A DNA stretch of 40,646 nt from Pseudomonadota bacterium (GTDB lineage: Bacteria; Pseudomonadota; Alphaproteobacteria; UBA9655): assembly GCA_016185255.1 (NCBI GenBank), contig JACPNY010000065.1, forward strand, positions 1 to 40,646, written 5' to 3'. The notes beneath the pieces were generated by a model. It was not told the DNA's origin. It saw only the letters and a list, made by a program, of their open reading frames with translations, and did not search any database. The position numbers were made by a program, and so were the translations under genes. Shown here piece after piece: positions 1-9,368 of the stretch; within the stretch, counting starts at the first letter, position 1; the number at the start of each line of letters is the position of its first letter.

Positions 1-7
1 ATTTAAA

Positions 8-808
8 GTGAAGAGTGGTGGTTTAGACATGGAGCTGACTTTAAAGTTAAATCTAGCGTTAAATGCTGAGGAAGAGCGAGAAAGGCAACTCTATAACCTC
101 GTTCCTACACTTAATGGGATGGGCTATATGTATGAAAGATATAGTCCTTTCGTGAATGAATATTTAAAAGCGTATATTGAGTCCCTTCCCCACATTAAAG
201 ACCCCGTTGTTGATATTGGTGTTGCCTATGGTGTGACCGTGTTAGACTCTCTTAAAATGGGGGCTGATGTCATTGCGAATGAATTACACAAACCCCATTT
301 AGACTTGGTGGTTCAAAATATTCCTGACGAGCTGAAAAGCCATCTCACCCTTCATTTAGGACGATTTCCCCAGGAAACTAATTTTGACGACAATAGCCTT
401 GGAGCCGTTTTGATTTCTCGCGTTCTCAATTTTTTAACGGGAAATGAAATTGATGTGGGATTTGCAAAAGTATTTAAATGGTTAAAGCCTGGAGCAAAAG
501 TTTATATCATCGCTGAAACCGTATACAAAGAATTGTTCAAAAAAATCATTCCGATTGTTCAGGAACGGATTGCGCAAAACCATGAGTGGCCAGGTGAACT
601 TGATCATGTCAGACGTTACATGAGCAAGAGACAAGAGCATCTGCCCGACGCCATCCATTTTCTTGATGATAAGGTGCTTAAAAGATCGCTTCTTAAAGCA
701 GGGTTTAGTATTGAAAAATGCTCTCTTTTTTCTAAAAACAATATTCCCCAAGATGCCCGCTTTGATGGAAAAGAAACAGTGGGTATTATCGGCGTAAAAC
801 CGGCTTAA
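8..808 (+). CDS. class I SAM-dependent methyltransferase-like protein
   Basis: 266-aa ORF; motif I-like VVDIGVAYGVTVLDSL, then a post-motif pattern DDNSLGAVLISRVLNFLTG...KWLKPGAKVYI typical of class I methyltransferases. Confidence 0.6.
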   Translation: MKSGGLDMELTLKLNLALNAEEERERQLYNLVPTLNGMGYMYERYSPFVNEYLKAYIESLPHIKDPVVDIGVAYGVTVLDSLKMGADVIANELHKPHLDLVVQNIPDELKSHLTLHLGRFPQETNFDDNSLGAVLISRVLNFLTGNEIDVGFAKVFKWLKPGAKVYIIAETVYKELFKKIIPIVQERIAQNHEWPGELDHVRRYMSKRQEHLPDAIHFLDDKVLKRSLLKAGFSIEKCSLFSKNNIPQDARFDGKETVGIIGVKPA

Positions 809-857
809 TTCATACCACTCACCCTGTAGCACATAGGCACAAGGGCCGTCGATTGTC

Positions 858-1430
858 CTAATTTTGATATTTCACTTTAAAGTCAAACCGCCCGGGAGAA
901 TAATAGGTGCCGTTTTTTTGAGAGACAGACGGGAAAGAGTCGCTTCCTTCCATAGGAAATGTTTTCTTCAACTGTAAAAACAGCATAACCGGAATATAAA
1001 AGGCGCCTGAGACAGTCCATTCCGTTGCATTAACATTCTCTACTGTTTGAGAGAGAGACTGGCTGCACATAAAGGTGGTCGTGGAGCCTCTTCCTTCTTC
1101 TTTCCCTTTATCTTTATCCAAAGCCGTCCGTATATAAAAAAGAGCCGCCATCTCTTCAGTTAGCGGATCTCTAGATTCTTTTTTAGGAATATACCGCCAA
1201 GATAAGATATTATAATTACTTTTTGTTTTTTCATGATGGGGGGACTTATCGTTTAAAATATCGATCCAGCTAGCAAGAGGTATTTTTTCTAAGTTAGCAA
1301 ATTGCCTACTCCTCCTTTTAGCCGTCTGATTACTGGGGGAAGTGATTTCTTTCTCAGATTTATCCATCGCCTCCGCAGACATTGAAAAAATCATCATTAC
1401 AGACATTAACAAAGACCATTTATTGATCAT
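858..1430 (-). CDS. hypothetical exported protein
   Basis: ORF track 858..1448; internal ATG at 1430 gives a typical signal peptide (MINKWSLLMSVMMIFSMSAEA); no recognised domain. Confidence 0.55.
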   Translation of the reverse strand: MINKWSLLMSVMMIFSMSAEAMDKSEKEITSPSNQTAKRRSRQFANLEKIPLASWIDILNDKSPHHEKTKSNYNILSWRYIPKKESRDPLTEEMAALFYIRTALDKDKGKEEGRGSTTTFMCSQSLSQTVENVNATEWTVSGAFYIPVMLFLQLKKTFPMEGSDSFPSVSQKNGTYYSPGRFDFKVKYQN

Positions 1431-1480
1431 CACATAAGACTCCATCATTTAAAATTTAGCATTAGATAATAGTTTCACTC

Positions 1481-1560
1481 AGATACAAAAAGGTGATCAT
1501 TTCATTATGCATTGTAGAAACGTTTTTTAATAAAAGCAAATTTACCGATTGGCCATTTCC
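1481..1560 (+). repeat. dispersed intergenic repeat, copy A (~80 bp)
   Basis: Matches the reverse complement of 29161..29240, including the identical core aaaaaggtgatcatttcattatg and the shared end gattggccatttc. Confidence 0.8.
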
Positions 1561-1826
1561 GCACCCGACAAATTTTGAGAGGCTGTTAATTTTGTTGTCA
1601 TCCCCGCGAAGGCAGGAAATGACACCGAAGAATAAAACTCTAACAAGGTATCTTCAAGTACGAGGAATAAAACTCCTCAATATTTAATGTTGCATCCACA
1701 TTTCAACTTGAAGAAATATATTTTTTATTGATATAGTGCACGCATATACGGAATCGTCTTCCCTCAAAGGCGGTTAGAATGACTGAACTCATAGAGTTCT
1801 TTGCTACTGAATGAGGTGTATAGTTT

Positions 1827-3977
1827 ATGTTTAAACGTATTGTTTCATGTTTGATTATCTTTTCCATGCTGTGGGTGGATATAGTCGCCGCGATAGACGA
1901 TGAAGAAAATCCGCCGCCGTCTCTATATCCACAGCTTACCCCCCCAAAAAACGCCACGATCATTCCCCCTCCCACGGAAAAATCCTCTCTTCTAAAAGCA
2001 AATGACCAAGAAAGTAGCGTTTACCGCACAATAACTCCCATGAGGGAAATCACTTCCTTACCGCACTCCATCAATGAAGTAAAAGGATCGGGCTCTTCTT
2101 CCGACGAAGAAGACCCTTACCTTGTGTTACTTCCGCTTGAAGGAAGTGGAGTTAAAAAAAAGACGTGCTGCTGGCCTCTTTCGTGCCTCTCTTGTTGTAA
2201 GAAAAAACCTCGCCTTGTGATCCGAGAAGAGGATGTTGAGTCCAGTGACCAACATTCCTCTCTCGTTATTGCCGAAAAAGGCCCTTCCCTTGTTGAGCTC
2301 AGAAAGCAAGCTCTGCTTGCTTTTGTACCTCTTTTGAAAGAAGAGTCTGATAACTCTCACGTTTCAAGTGATCTCATTTCCTTAGAAGAATTGGATGAAG
2401 AGGGGATTCTTTTACAAAAGGCCCTTGCCCTTGCACAAGAAATGAAGGGCACACCCTTGGAGGATTTTGGAAACTGGTTTAAAGGTCATGTGCTTGATAA
2501 TAGGTACACATGGAGAGATTGGGGAGGCCTGTTCATTGCGCTCTGTATGGCAGCAGGGACGGGATCAGCGATGTCAGATATCGTCGAATATTCCATTTAT
2601 AATTCTTTCTTTGCTCATCACCTTAAGCAATATATGCCATTGGTTAAACCTTTAGCGCGTTATATAAACGTCTCTACTGCCTTAACTGCCCTTGTGGATT
2701 CTGCTTCTTTTATGCCAGAGGCAACGTCTCCCTCCACACGTAAGTTTATAACGCCTAAAAGTAAGCGTGAAAAAACAGCTGATGGACTCTTAATTCCTTT
2801 AGCCGCTATTTCAGGAATTTATCTTCTCCTGTTACATTTTATAGTGACCCAAGCCCAAAAGAAATTTAATGGTGAAACGGGATGGTGGAATTCTCCTGAT
2901 CAGGTCCTTTATTTTAGTTCAATTGGCTTTGGTCCTTATCTCGTCGCTCTCTCGTGGAGAAATATGCGCACTGCTGTTTCTAACTGGTTTCATCCTATCG
3001 TTCCAGAATATGTGAAAGGCCAAGTGTTCGCCTTACGTACACTAGAATCACGCCTCGACCACCTTCCTAACGATGAGATCGATGATCTGTACGATCTTCT
3101 CAAAGGATCGCTTTTTAAAAACAAGCCCTCAGAGTGGGCCCCTTATCTTTGTAAAGGACAGATGTCTAATCTCTCTAAGATTGAAGCAAACCTTGATTAT
3201 ATTGCCCTTATCAATTATGCTGAAAAGCTCAAGAATTTAGAAAGCGTTGAAGATATACCAGCGACAGGAGGGGCGAAGACAAGACTCATTTCAAGGGTCC
3301 TCGCAACTCTCGGTCTCCCTGCAGGCTTTGGGCTGATAGCGACTTCTGTTTTTGGAGTGTTAAGTGCTTTTATGGGCTGGAAAGCAGCTCTTGCCTTAAG
3401 CATAACAGCATCGGCGCTTGGCTTTGTTCCGGAAGCCTTTCTCCAAGGTCACAATGTAAAAGAAACTTTGGATGCTATTAGCACAAAGGAATCTGGCCCC
3501 AAAAAGAGCTTGGGAGAAACTCTGAAAGATCCTTATGCGTGGGGAAGAGGAGCTGCGAAAGTCATTGGTGTTGTCTGGTCTTTCCTCCAAAATGCGTTGA
3601 CAAATCTTGCACCCATTGTTGTGTCTTTGGTCATGTTAATTCCTGCACAATTAGGGGGAAGTGACACGGTCCAAACAGCTATGACAGGGCTGATGATTGG
3701 GTTGGCCATCCCCTATTTATTCAGCGAACTTCTCAGTGGCACATGGGATATGTATGGACATGCTGTCACAGGAATGTACGCCGTCTTCGATTTTTTCTAT
3801 GAGATTCGTGATCGTATCGCAAAGTGCTGCGGAAAAGAGTTCACCATAACACCAGCTCGAAAAAAACGCGAGATTAGAAGAATTCTCAAAAAAACCATTA
3901 CCACCACCGTACGCTTCACTCCTGATCATGTAGAACAACTTAATACTCTGCAGCTGCGTCTCATGAACAACAAGTAA
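1827..3977 (+). CDS. large hypothetical membrane protein with signal peptide and Cys-rich basic cluster
   Basis: 716-aa ORF; N-terminal signal-like MFKRIVSCLIIFSMLWVDIVAA, several hydrophobic segments in the C-terminal two thirds, KKKTCCWPLSCLSCCKKK cluster. Confidence 0.7.
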   Translation: MFKRIVSCLIIFSMLWVDIVAAIDDEENPPPSLYPQLTPPKNATIIPPPTEKSSLLKANDQESSVYRTITPMREITSLPHSINEVKGSGSSSDEEDPYLVLLPLEGSGVKKKTCCWPLSCLSCCKKKPRLVIREEDVESSDQHSSLVIAEKGPSLVELRKQALLAFVPLLKEESDNSHVSSDLISLEELDEEGILLQKALALAQEMKGTPLEDFGNWFKGHVLDNRYTWRDWGGLFIALCMAAGTGSAMSDIVEYSIYNSFFAHHLKQYMPLVKPLARYINVSTALTALVDSASFMPEATSPSTRKFITPKSKREKTADGLLIPLAAISGIYLLLLHFIVTQAQKKFNGETGWWNSPDQVLYFSSIGFGPYLVALSWRNMRTAVSNWFHPIVPEYVKGQVFALRTLESRLDHLPNDEIDDLYDLLKGSLFKNKPSEWAPYLCKGQMSNLSKIEANLDYIALINYAEKLKNLESVEDIPATGGAKTRLISRVLATLGLPAGFGLIATSVFGVLSAFMGWKAALALSITASALGFVPEAFLQGHNVKETLDAISTKESGPKKSLGETLKDPYAWGRGAAKVIGVVWSFLQNALTNLAPIVVSLVMLIPAQLGGSDTVQTAMTGLMIGLAIPYLFSELLSGTWDMYGHAVTGMYAVFDFFYEIRDRIAKCCGKEFTITPARKKREIRRILKKTITTTVRFTPDHVEQLNTLQLRLMNNK

Positions 3978-4153
3978 CTTAGTACAGAGAATCGCTACTA
4001 GAACGGTCTTCACTGACTGCTGTCATGACATCTAAAACAGCAAAAAACAAAGACCTTTGTTAGATGCGTTACTCTTAGGAGCCAAATCTACAGACTATAT
4101 GGTTTTTCTTCTCCTGATATTAGAACATAGATTAGTCGTCTGTTCATCAAAGT

Positions 4154-4384
4154 TTAACATGGGTAATTCTCATTACAATCTTCAACAGTCCTGTCAGCCT
4201 GAGGGGCTGCTTCTGGATGGCTTCCCACCACAGCAGCTTTATCAATAGTCTCAGTCTTTAAGACGATAGCCTTAGGAGCCGCTACGTCCTTAGAAGCCAC
4301 TTCCTCAGCAGCCACAGACGTAAAAGCACCCTGTGCACTCATCAAAGCAAGGGCAAAAGAAGATAAAAGAATTGTTCTGGTCAT
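4154..4384 (-). CDS. small hypothetical exported protein
   Basis: Signal peptide MTRTILLSSFALALMSAQGAFTSVAA from the internal ATG (4384); short Ala/Val-rich mature part ending NYPC. Confidence 0.45.
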   Translation of the reverse strand: MTRTILLSSFALALMSAQGAFTSVAAEEVASKDVAAPKAIVLKTETIDKAAVVGSHPEAAPQADRTVEDCNENYPC

Positions 4385-4683
4385 TAACGCCTCCATTTTT
4401 TAGTTACACATAAATATCATTTTAAATATAAACAAAAATATTTAAAATATTGTTAAGGACAAGAACTATTTTCAAGAGACGTCAAGATGCCTAGATGACT
4501 GCGACCTTCTTTCCGCCACAACAGGGGGACGGGCTCGTAATGACGGAGTTTTATTGAATTTTTTCTCAGAGCGACAACGACTCACCCTCATATCCACGAA
4601 TATCGACACATCTTAGAAATCCTAATGTTTTCCTACAGAAGCCAAAGAATTTCTAGCTCGAGGATAACAAAGGCGAGAAGATC

Positions 4684-5607
4684 TCACAGAATTTTCTGAA
4701 ACAAGTATAAACTTGACATCTTACCGTTCACTTGCTGTTTACACTTGGGAATCTTCACCAGAGGGGTATATCCTTGCTTTTGATAAAAGCCTGGCGCCTG
4801 ATGGCTAAAGGTTTTTAATTCTATTTTAAAAAGTCCCAGTTCTCTTGCCCGCTCTTCAACTTCAAATAGAAGCAGAACCCCAAAGTCTCGACCTCTATAG
4901 GAGGGCTCTACCCACAAGGTCTCAAGATAACAAGAAGGTCTCTTCTCCTCCTCTCTTTCTATAGAAGCAATAGCGCCCCCTACGATCTCATCCCTTCTAT
5001 TACGAAGGAGAACTGTAAATCGAGACTCATCTATGTCTACAGAGGAGGAACTATCCCCACTTGAAGAGCTATCGTCCGCGTCTTCATGATGAAAAGATAC
5101 ACGTGTATTAATACCTCGAGGAGGTCGATCATCCTCTAGCACAGACGAAAGATCTCGAAAGCAACACATACGTCCACACCGAATCGCATAGTCTTCCTCG
5201 AATCCGGCTGAAGAAAATCCTTCTTCTAAAAGAAAATTATATAAATCCTCATCTTGGGTCCACGTGTAGACTGTTTGTCCTCCATGAGCCTGGGCTTGCC
5301 TGAGAAAGTACTGAAGGGCGACCCTTAACAAGCGTGGATCCCGTTCAGGAAAGAATAAGTTGATTGAGGCGTGTGTTAAGACACCTTCAATTTCCCCAAC
5401 TTCATCCCCCTCAGAACATCGAACACTTATATTTATGCGTTGAGGTTTACTCAAGCATTTTTTATTATGTTCTTCTAACCCTTTTTCAATGCGCTTCATG
5501 CCGTAAGAGTTTGCAGGATACGAAAAGGGAAACCAAACGCTTTCCTCCATTCCATAGGCATTTGAAGAAACAACAAAGCAAAAAAATAGATAAATAAAAT
5601 ATTTCAT
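4684..5607 (-). CDS. signal-peptide-bearing GNAT-family N-acetyltransferase-like protein (probably two GNAT halves)
   Basis: N-terminal MKYFIYLFFCFVVSSNAYG; C-terminal GNAT pattern VGGAIASIE..LETLWVEPSYRGRDFGVLLLFEVEERARELGLFKIELKTFSHQAPGFYQKQGY; N-terminal half carries a weaker GNAT-like stretch; Ser/Asp-rich linker between them. Confidence 0.72.
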   Translation of the reverse strand: MKYFIYLFFCFVVSSNAYGMEESVWFPFSYPANSYGMKRIEKGLEEHNKKCLSKPQRINISVRCSEGDEVGEIEGVLTHASINLFFPERDPRLLRVALQYFLRQAQAHGGQTVYTWTQDEDLYNFLLEEGFSSAGFEEDYAIRCGRMCCFRDLSSVLEDDRPPRGINTRVSFHHEDADDSSSSGDSSSSVDIDESRFTVLLRNRRDEIVGGAIASIEREEEKRPSCYLETLWVEPSYRGRDFGVLLLFEVEERARELGLFKIELKTFSHQAPGFYQKQGYTPLVKIPKCKQQVNGKMSSLYLFQKIL

Positions 5608-5841
5608 GCAAACACAACAATTGTAAAGTTGTAGTTTCTTAACTAAAATTCATTTTCTTTGCAAGTAAAAAGTTTGAATATACACTTAAGCCGTCCTGTC
5701 ATAGCATCCCAAGAGAGAGGATTTTTTCTTTCTCCCTTTTCAGCAGTATCATAAAATATTTATACATATTTCTTGTTTACTATATTCTTTCAGTATGGTA
5801 TCTATCTTGCTCTCTCAGAAATTGTAAAAGGTCTGCATTGC

Positions 5842-7569
5842 ATGAAAAACTTTTTCAATCGACTTCCTGTCTTGCTTGTCCTTAGCGCGTTCTTAGTCTC
5901 TTCTCTTTATGCTCTAGATAAGGCCCCCGTTGAGCTTCAGCTTATTTCAGGGGGACAAGACGGCAAGCAGATACAGGCAGGCCTTCTTCTGACTATACCC
6001 CAAGGATGGCACGTCTATGCCCCAACACCCCCTGGAGAAGAGGCGGCAGGTTTTGAACCCACCCTTACCTATGAGGGTTCTTCAAATCTCCAAGAGGCTA
6101 AGGTAATGTGGCCCCCCTCCCACAAGACAACGGTCCAAGAACAACTCTCTTACGTCTATGAGGGAAAAACACTCATTCCTTTGGACCTCACCCCACAGCA
6201 GGCCAGCAATCCAATTACGCTTAATGTGAAAGTCTCCTTCTTAGCCTGTGGAGAGGTGTGTGTCCCCATGGAAGACACGCTGTCCCTTGTGCTTAATCCA
6301 GGAGACAAAGCTGACCCGACCTTTAAAATGATGGAAGAAAACGCGCAAGAAGCTCTTCCTCTCTCAACACTGCTCTTAATTGCGCTCTTAGGCGGCTTTA
6401 TTTTAAACTTTATGCCCTGCGTCTTGCCCGTGTTGTCCTTAAAGATGATGTCCCTCATTAAACAATCAAAGAAAGACCATATGAACCATGCGAAAACAGG
6501 GTTTTTCATCACAGGGCTTGGCATTTTAACGTCTTTTCTTCTGTTGGCTCTCTTGACTGTTGTTTTAAAAGAATCAGGAGAAGCTTTTGGGTGGGGCATT
6601 CATTTCCAAAATCCTCACTTTCTTCTCTTTGTTTTCCTTGTACTTATTGCTTTTTCAGCAAGCCTGTGGGGGGTTTTCGAAATTGACCTTCCCTCAGGCA
6701 TGGGTACGTGGTTGATCAGTCACGAAGGAAAAGGGAAGGTTAAGGATTTTCTATCAGGTGTGTTTGCGACCCTTTTAGCCACACCGTGCTCTGCCCCTTT
6801 CGTTGGAACAGCTCTTAGCTTTGCCCTTGCGCGAAACACATCGGATATCTTTTTAGTTTTCTTCTTCTTAGGCCTTGGATTTGCCTCCCCCTACTTTCTC
6901 GTTGCAGGCCTTCCTCACCGCTTTATTCGCCTTCCTAAACCAGGCGTCTGGATGCTGTGGGTGCAAAAAATGCTGGGAGGAATTCTGGCTCTAACCGCCC
7001 TTTGGATTGGATGGATCCTCAGCTTTCACCTCCCCCTGTGGGCCCTGGGGCTCAGCATCATCCTGACACTCATCGCTCTATCTCTTTTCTGGGTTAAGCA
7101 TCATAAAAAACCTCTTTTAAAAGCATGGGCCTTTGCAACACCCCTCTTCCTTATGGCATGGGCCTTTTCTTGGGTTGTGCCTGGAGAGAGTCCACTAAAA
7201 ACAGTAGACACCCTTGAGATCTGGCAGCCATTTAAAGCAGAGGATATTTCCACCCTTGTGAAGCAGGGAAAAACTGTCTTTGTGGATGCCACAGCGGAAT
7301 GGTGCGTAACCTGTGCTGTGAATAAGAGGCTTGTTTTAAGCGATCCACAGGTAGCGGTCCTTCTGACAAAGCCAGACGTGGTGGCCATGCGCGCGGATTG
7401 GACAAAACAAGATCCCCACATTACACGCTTTCTTCAAGCCCATGGTCGTTATGGGATCCCTTTTAACATCGTCTTTGGTCCTCAGCAGCCCGAGGGGATT
7501 CCCTTACCCGAGATCCTTACGGTCAGTGCCGTGACGGACGCCTTTGAGAAGGCAGGGGGAGGGAAATAG
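5842..7569 (+). CDS. dsbD: DsbD/ScsB-like thiol:disulfide interchange protein
   Basis: Signal peptide from ATG 5842; CGEVC in the N-terminal domain; membrane-domain motifs NFMPCVLPVLSLK and ATPCSAPFVGTALSFAL; C-terminal thioredoxin-like AEWCVTC. Confidence 0.88.
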   Translation: MKNFFNRLPVLLVLSAFLVSSLYALDKAPVELQLISGGQDGKQIQAGLLLTIPQGWHVYAPTPPGEEAAGFEPTLTYEGSSNLQEAKVMWPPSHKTTVQEQLSYVYEGKTLIPLDLTPQQASNPITLNVKVSFLACGEVCVPMEDTLSLVLNPGDKADPTFKMMEENAQEALPLSTLLLIALLGGFILNFMPCVLPVLSLKMMSLIKQSKKDHMNHAKTGFFITGLGILTSFLLLALLTVVLKESGEAFGWGIHFQNPHFLLFVFLVLIAFSASLWGVFEIDLPSGMGTWLISHEGKGKVKDFLSGVFATLLATPCSAPFVGTALSFALARNTSDIFLVFFFLGLGFASPYFLVAGLPHRFIRLPKPGVWMLWVQKMLGGILALTALWIGWILSFHLPLWALGLSIILTLIALSLFWVKHHKKPLLKAWAFATPLFLMAWAFSWVVPGESPLKTVDTLEIWQPFKAEDISTLVKQGKTVFVDATAEWCVTCAVNKRLVLSDPQVAVLLTKPDVVAMRADWTKQDPHITRFLQAHGRYGIPFNIVFGPQQPEGIPLPEILTVSAVTDAFEKAGGGK

Positions 7570-7646
7570 AACCAAGGAAAGCTCAACGATTGCTGCTTAG
7601 GTTATCTTGGTAATAACAACAAATTTGCCCTTACTTAAAACAAAGG

Positions 7647-8084
7647 CTATCTCTTCCCCAAAATCGCTTGGCGTGCGAGCTCATCCGCTCTTTCATTTTC
7701 AGGATGGCCCGAATGTCCTCGCACCCAGTGCCAGCCTATGGTGTGTTTTTGAGACAAGAGATCGAGTTCTTCCCAAAGATCTTGATTTTTGACAGGTTTT
7801 TTTGTGGAAAGCCGCCATCCCTTTTCTTTCCATTGAGGGAGCCATTTTGTAATGCCATCACGCACATATTGACTATCCGTATAAAGATCCACCTCCATGG
7901 ACCTTTTTAAAGCTTTAAGACCTTCAATAGCCGCTTGAAGCTCCATGCGATTATTGGTTGTGGCAGGATCATATCCAAAGAGTTCTCGTTCTACCCCTTT
8001 ATAGCGCAAGATGACTCCCCACCCCCCCGGACCAGGGTTTCCTTGACACGCGCCATCCGTATAGATTTCAACTTTGTGTGACAT
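7647..8084 (-). CDS. rnhA: ribonuclease HI
   Basis: [65 protein letters not shown]. Confidence 0.97.
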   Translation of the reverse strand: MSHKVEIYTDGACQGNPGPGGWGVILRYKGVERELFGYDPATTNNRMELQAAIEGLKALKRSMEVDLYTDSQYVRDGITKWLPQWKEKGWRLSTKKPVKNQDLWEELDLLSQKHTIGWHWVRGHSGHPENERADELARQAILGKR

Positions 8085-8167
8085 ACCCAGGAAGGTGCCA
8101 CAGATGAATCAATCTTGTCGAGAGACTCATCTTTGAGTAAGGTGAAAAAAATCGGAGGAGTCCCCCC

Positions 8168-8413
8168 ATGTCAGTTCCCCATTGCCCTCAAGCAGCCCCT
8201 TATGAAGTTACCCTTGAAGAAGGGAAACCCTACTTTTGGTGCACTTGTGGCTTAAGTCAAAACCAACCCTTTTGTGATGGCGCTCACAAGGGGTCAGGCC
8301 TGAAATCCCATTGTTTTACAGCTGAAGCATCAGGAAAAGCCTGGCTTTGTGGATGCAAAAAAACGAAAACACCCCCCTTTTGCGACGGGAGTCACAACTC
8401 AGAATGCTCTTAA
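8168..8413 (+). CDS. double CDGSH-type iron-sulfur protein
   Basis: Two complete C-X-C-X2-(S/T)-X3-P-X-C-D-G-(S/A)-H motifs: CTCGLSQNQPFCDGAH and CGCKKTKTPPFCDGSH. Confidence 0.93.
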   Translation: MSVPHCPQAAPYEVTLEEGKPYFWCTCGLSQNQPFCDGAHKGSGLKSHCFTAEASGKAWLCGCKKTKTPPFCDGSHNSECS

Positions 8414-8919
8414 AACAAAGCTTCTTTTTGTGTGTGAGTTTTTGTCTTGTAGGGTGTGGCTCTATAGGGGGAGACAGGATTCAATGCCCGAAAACAAGAG
8501 TTGTTGCGGAGCTTTCAAAAGCCGTTGAATTCCAAGAAAAAACCCCCATCCGTGTAGACATAGATAGTGTGGCCCCTTCTTGTACAGAAGGAGAGAATCA
8601 AATCCTGATGGAATTGCGCTTGCGGTTTACAAGCCTCAGGCCCCTTACACTTTTGCACACTCCTGTCACAATCGCCCCTTCTTATTTCGTGGCTGTCGTC
8701 GATGCGCGAGGAAATCTGCTCTCCCGGACCGATCATGAAGTGGAGCTTGTCTTTCAAGACAAAAAACAAACAGCCGTGAGTTTCCAACGTCTTCTTGAAA
8801 CGATCCCATCTCCAGATGTAACTGTTTATATAGGTTTTAATCTTAAGGAGGCGCAACTGACCTTTTTACAAAAAGAGCGCCACAAAAAAGTCAATGATTC
8901 AAGGCCTCAACCACATTAA
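8404..8919 (+). CDS. hypothetical lipoprotein
   Basis: From ATG 8404: MLLKQSFFLCVSFCLVGCGS lipoprotein signal; overlaps the 3' end of the CDGSH gene and the 5' end of the FosA-like gene. Confidence 0.7.
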   Translation: MLLKQSFFLCVSFCLVGCGSIGGDRIQCPKTRVVAELSKAVEFQEKTPIRVDIDSVAPSCTEGENQILMELRLRFTSLRPLTLLHTPVTIAPSYFVAVVDARGNLLSRTDHEVELVFQDKKQTAVSFQRLLETIPSPDVTVYIGFNLKEAQLTFLQKERHKKVNDSRPQPH

Positions 8920-9301
8920 CTTGGCCGTGCGTGATTTAGATCAGTCCTTTGATTTTTATAAGGACATCTTAGGATTTAAACCCTTGTGTCGTTGGCCAGA
9001 AGGGGCTTATTTCCTTGCAGGTGATCTTTGGTTTTGTCTTTTTAAAGATCCAAAGGCCGCTCCTGGAACAGGATACACGCATCTCGCTTTTTCCGTGACG
9101 GTTGAAGATTTTCCTCACATGGTAAGGCGTTTACAAAAAGCTGATGTGCATCTATGGAAAGACAACAGGTCAGAGGGGGATTCCCTTTATTTTCTTGATC
9201 CAGATGGATATCAACTAGAGCTTCATGTAGGAGATTGGCGTAGTCGCCTGGCCTTTAAAAAGCAGCATCCTTGGGAAGAGGTGGAATTTTTTGAAATTTG
9301 A
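8894..9301 (+). CDS. fosA: FosA-like glyoxalase-superfamily (fosfomycin thiol transferase-like) protein
   Basis: Vicinal-oxygen-chelate pattern GLNHINLAVRDLDQSFDFYKDILGF; WKDNRSEGDSLYFLDPDGYQLELHVGDWRSRL closely resembles the K+-loop/active-site region recalled for FosA proteins. Confidence 0.82.
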   Translation: MIQGLNHINLAVRDLDQSFDFYKDILGFKPLCRWPEGAYFLAGDLWFCLFKDPKAAPGTGYTHLAFSVTVEDFPHMVRRLQKADVHLWKDNRSEGDSLYFLDPDGYQLELHVGDWRSRLAFKKQHPWEEVEFFEI

Positions 9302-9368
9302 GGACCCCATTGACAGAAGAGGCAACAAAAGGCATGGTTTTGCAGACATTCATTGATGGTTACGAGAC

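Noticed and set aside
482-832. 116-aa minus-strand ORF
   Set aside because: Lies antisense inside the better supported methyltransferase-like CDS; no recognisable motif.
1593-1632. gtcatccccgcgaaggcaggaaatgac as a full dispersed palindromic element
   Set aside because: Resembles a degenerate copy of a widespread short repeat, but it is short and imperfect, and no second good copy was found in this window.
6156-6599. 147-aa minus-strand ORF
   Set aside because: Entirely antisense to the DsbD/ScsB-like CDS; no supporting motif.
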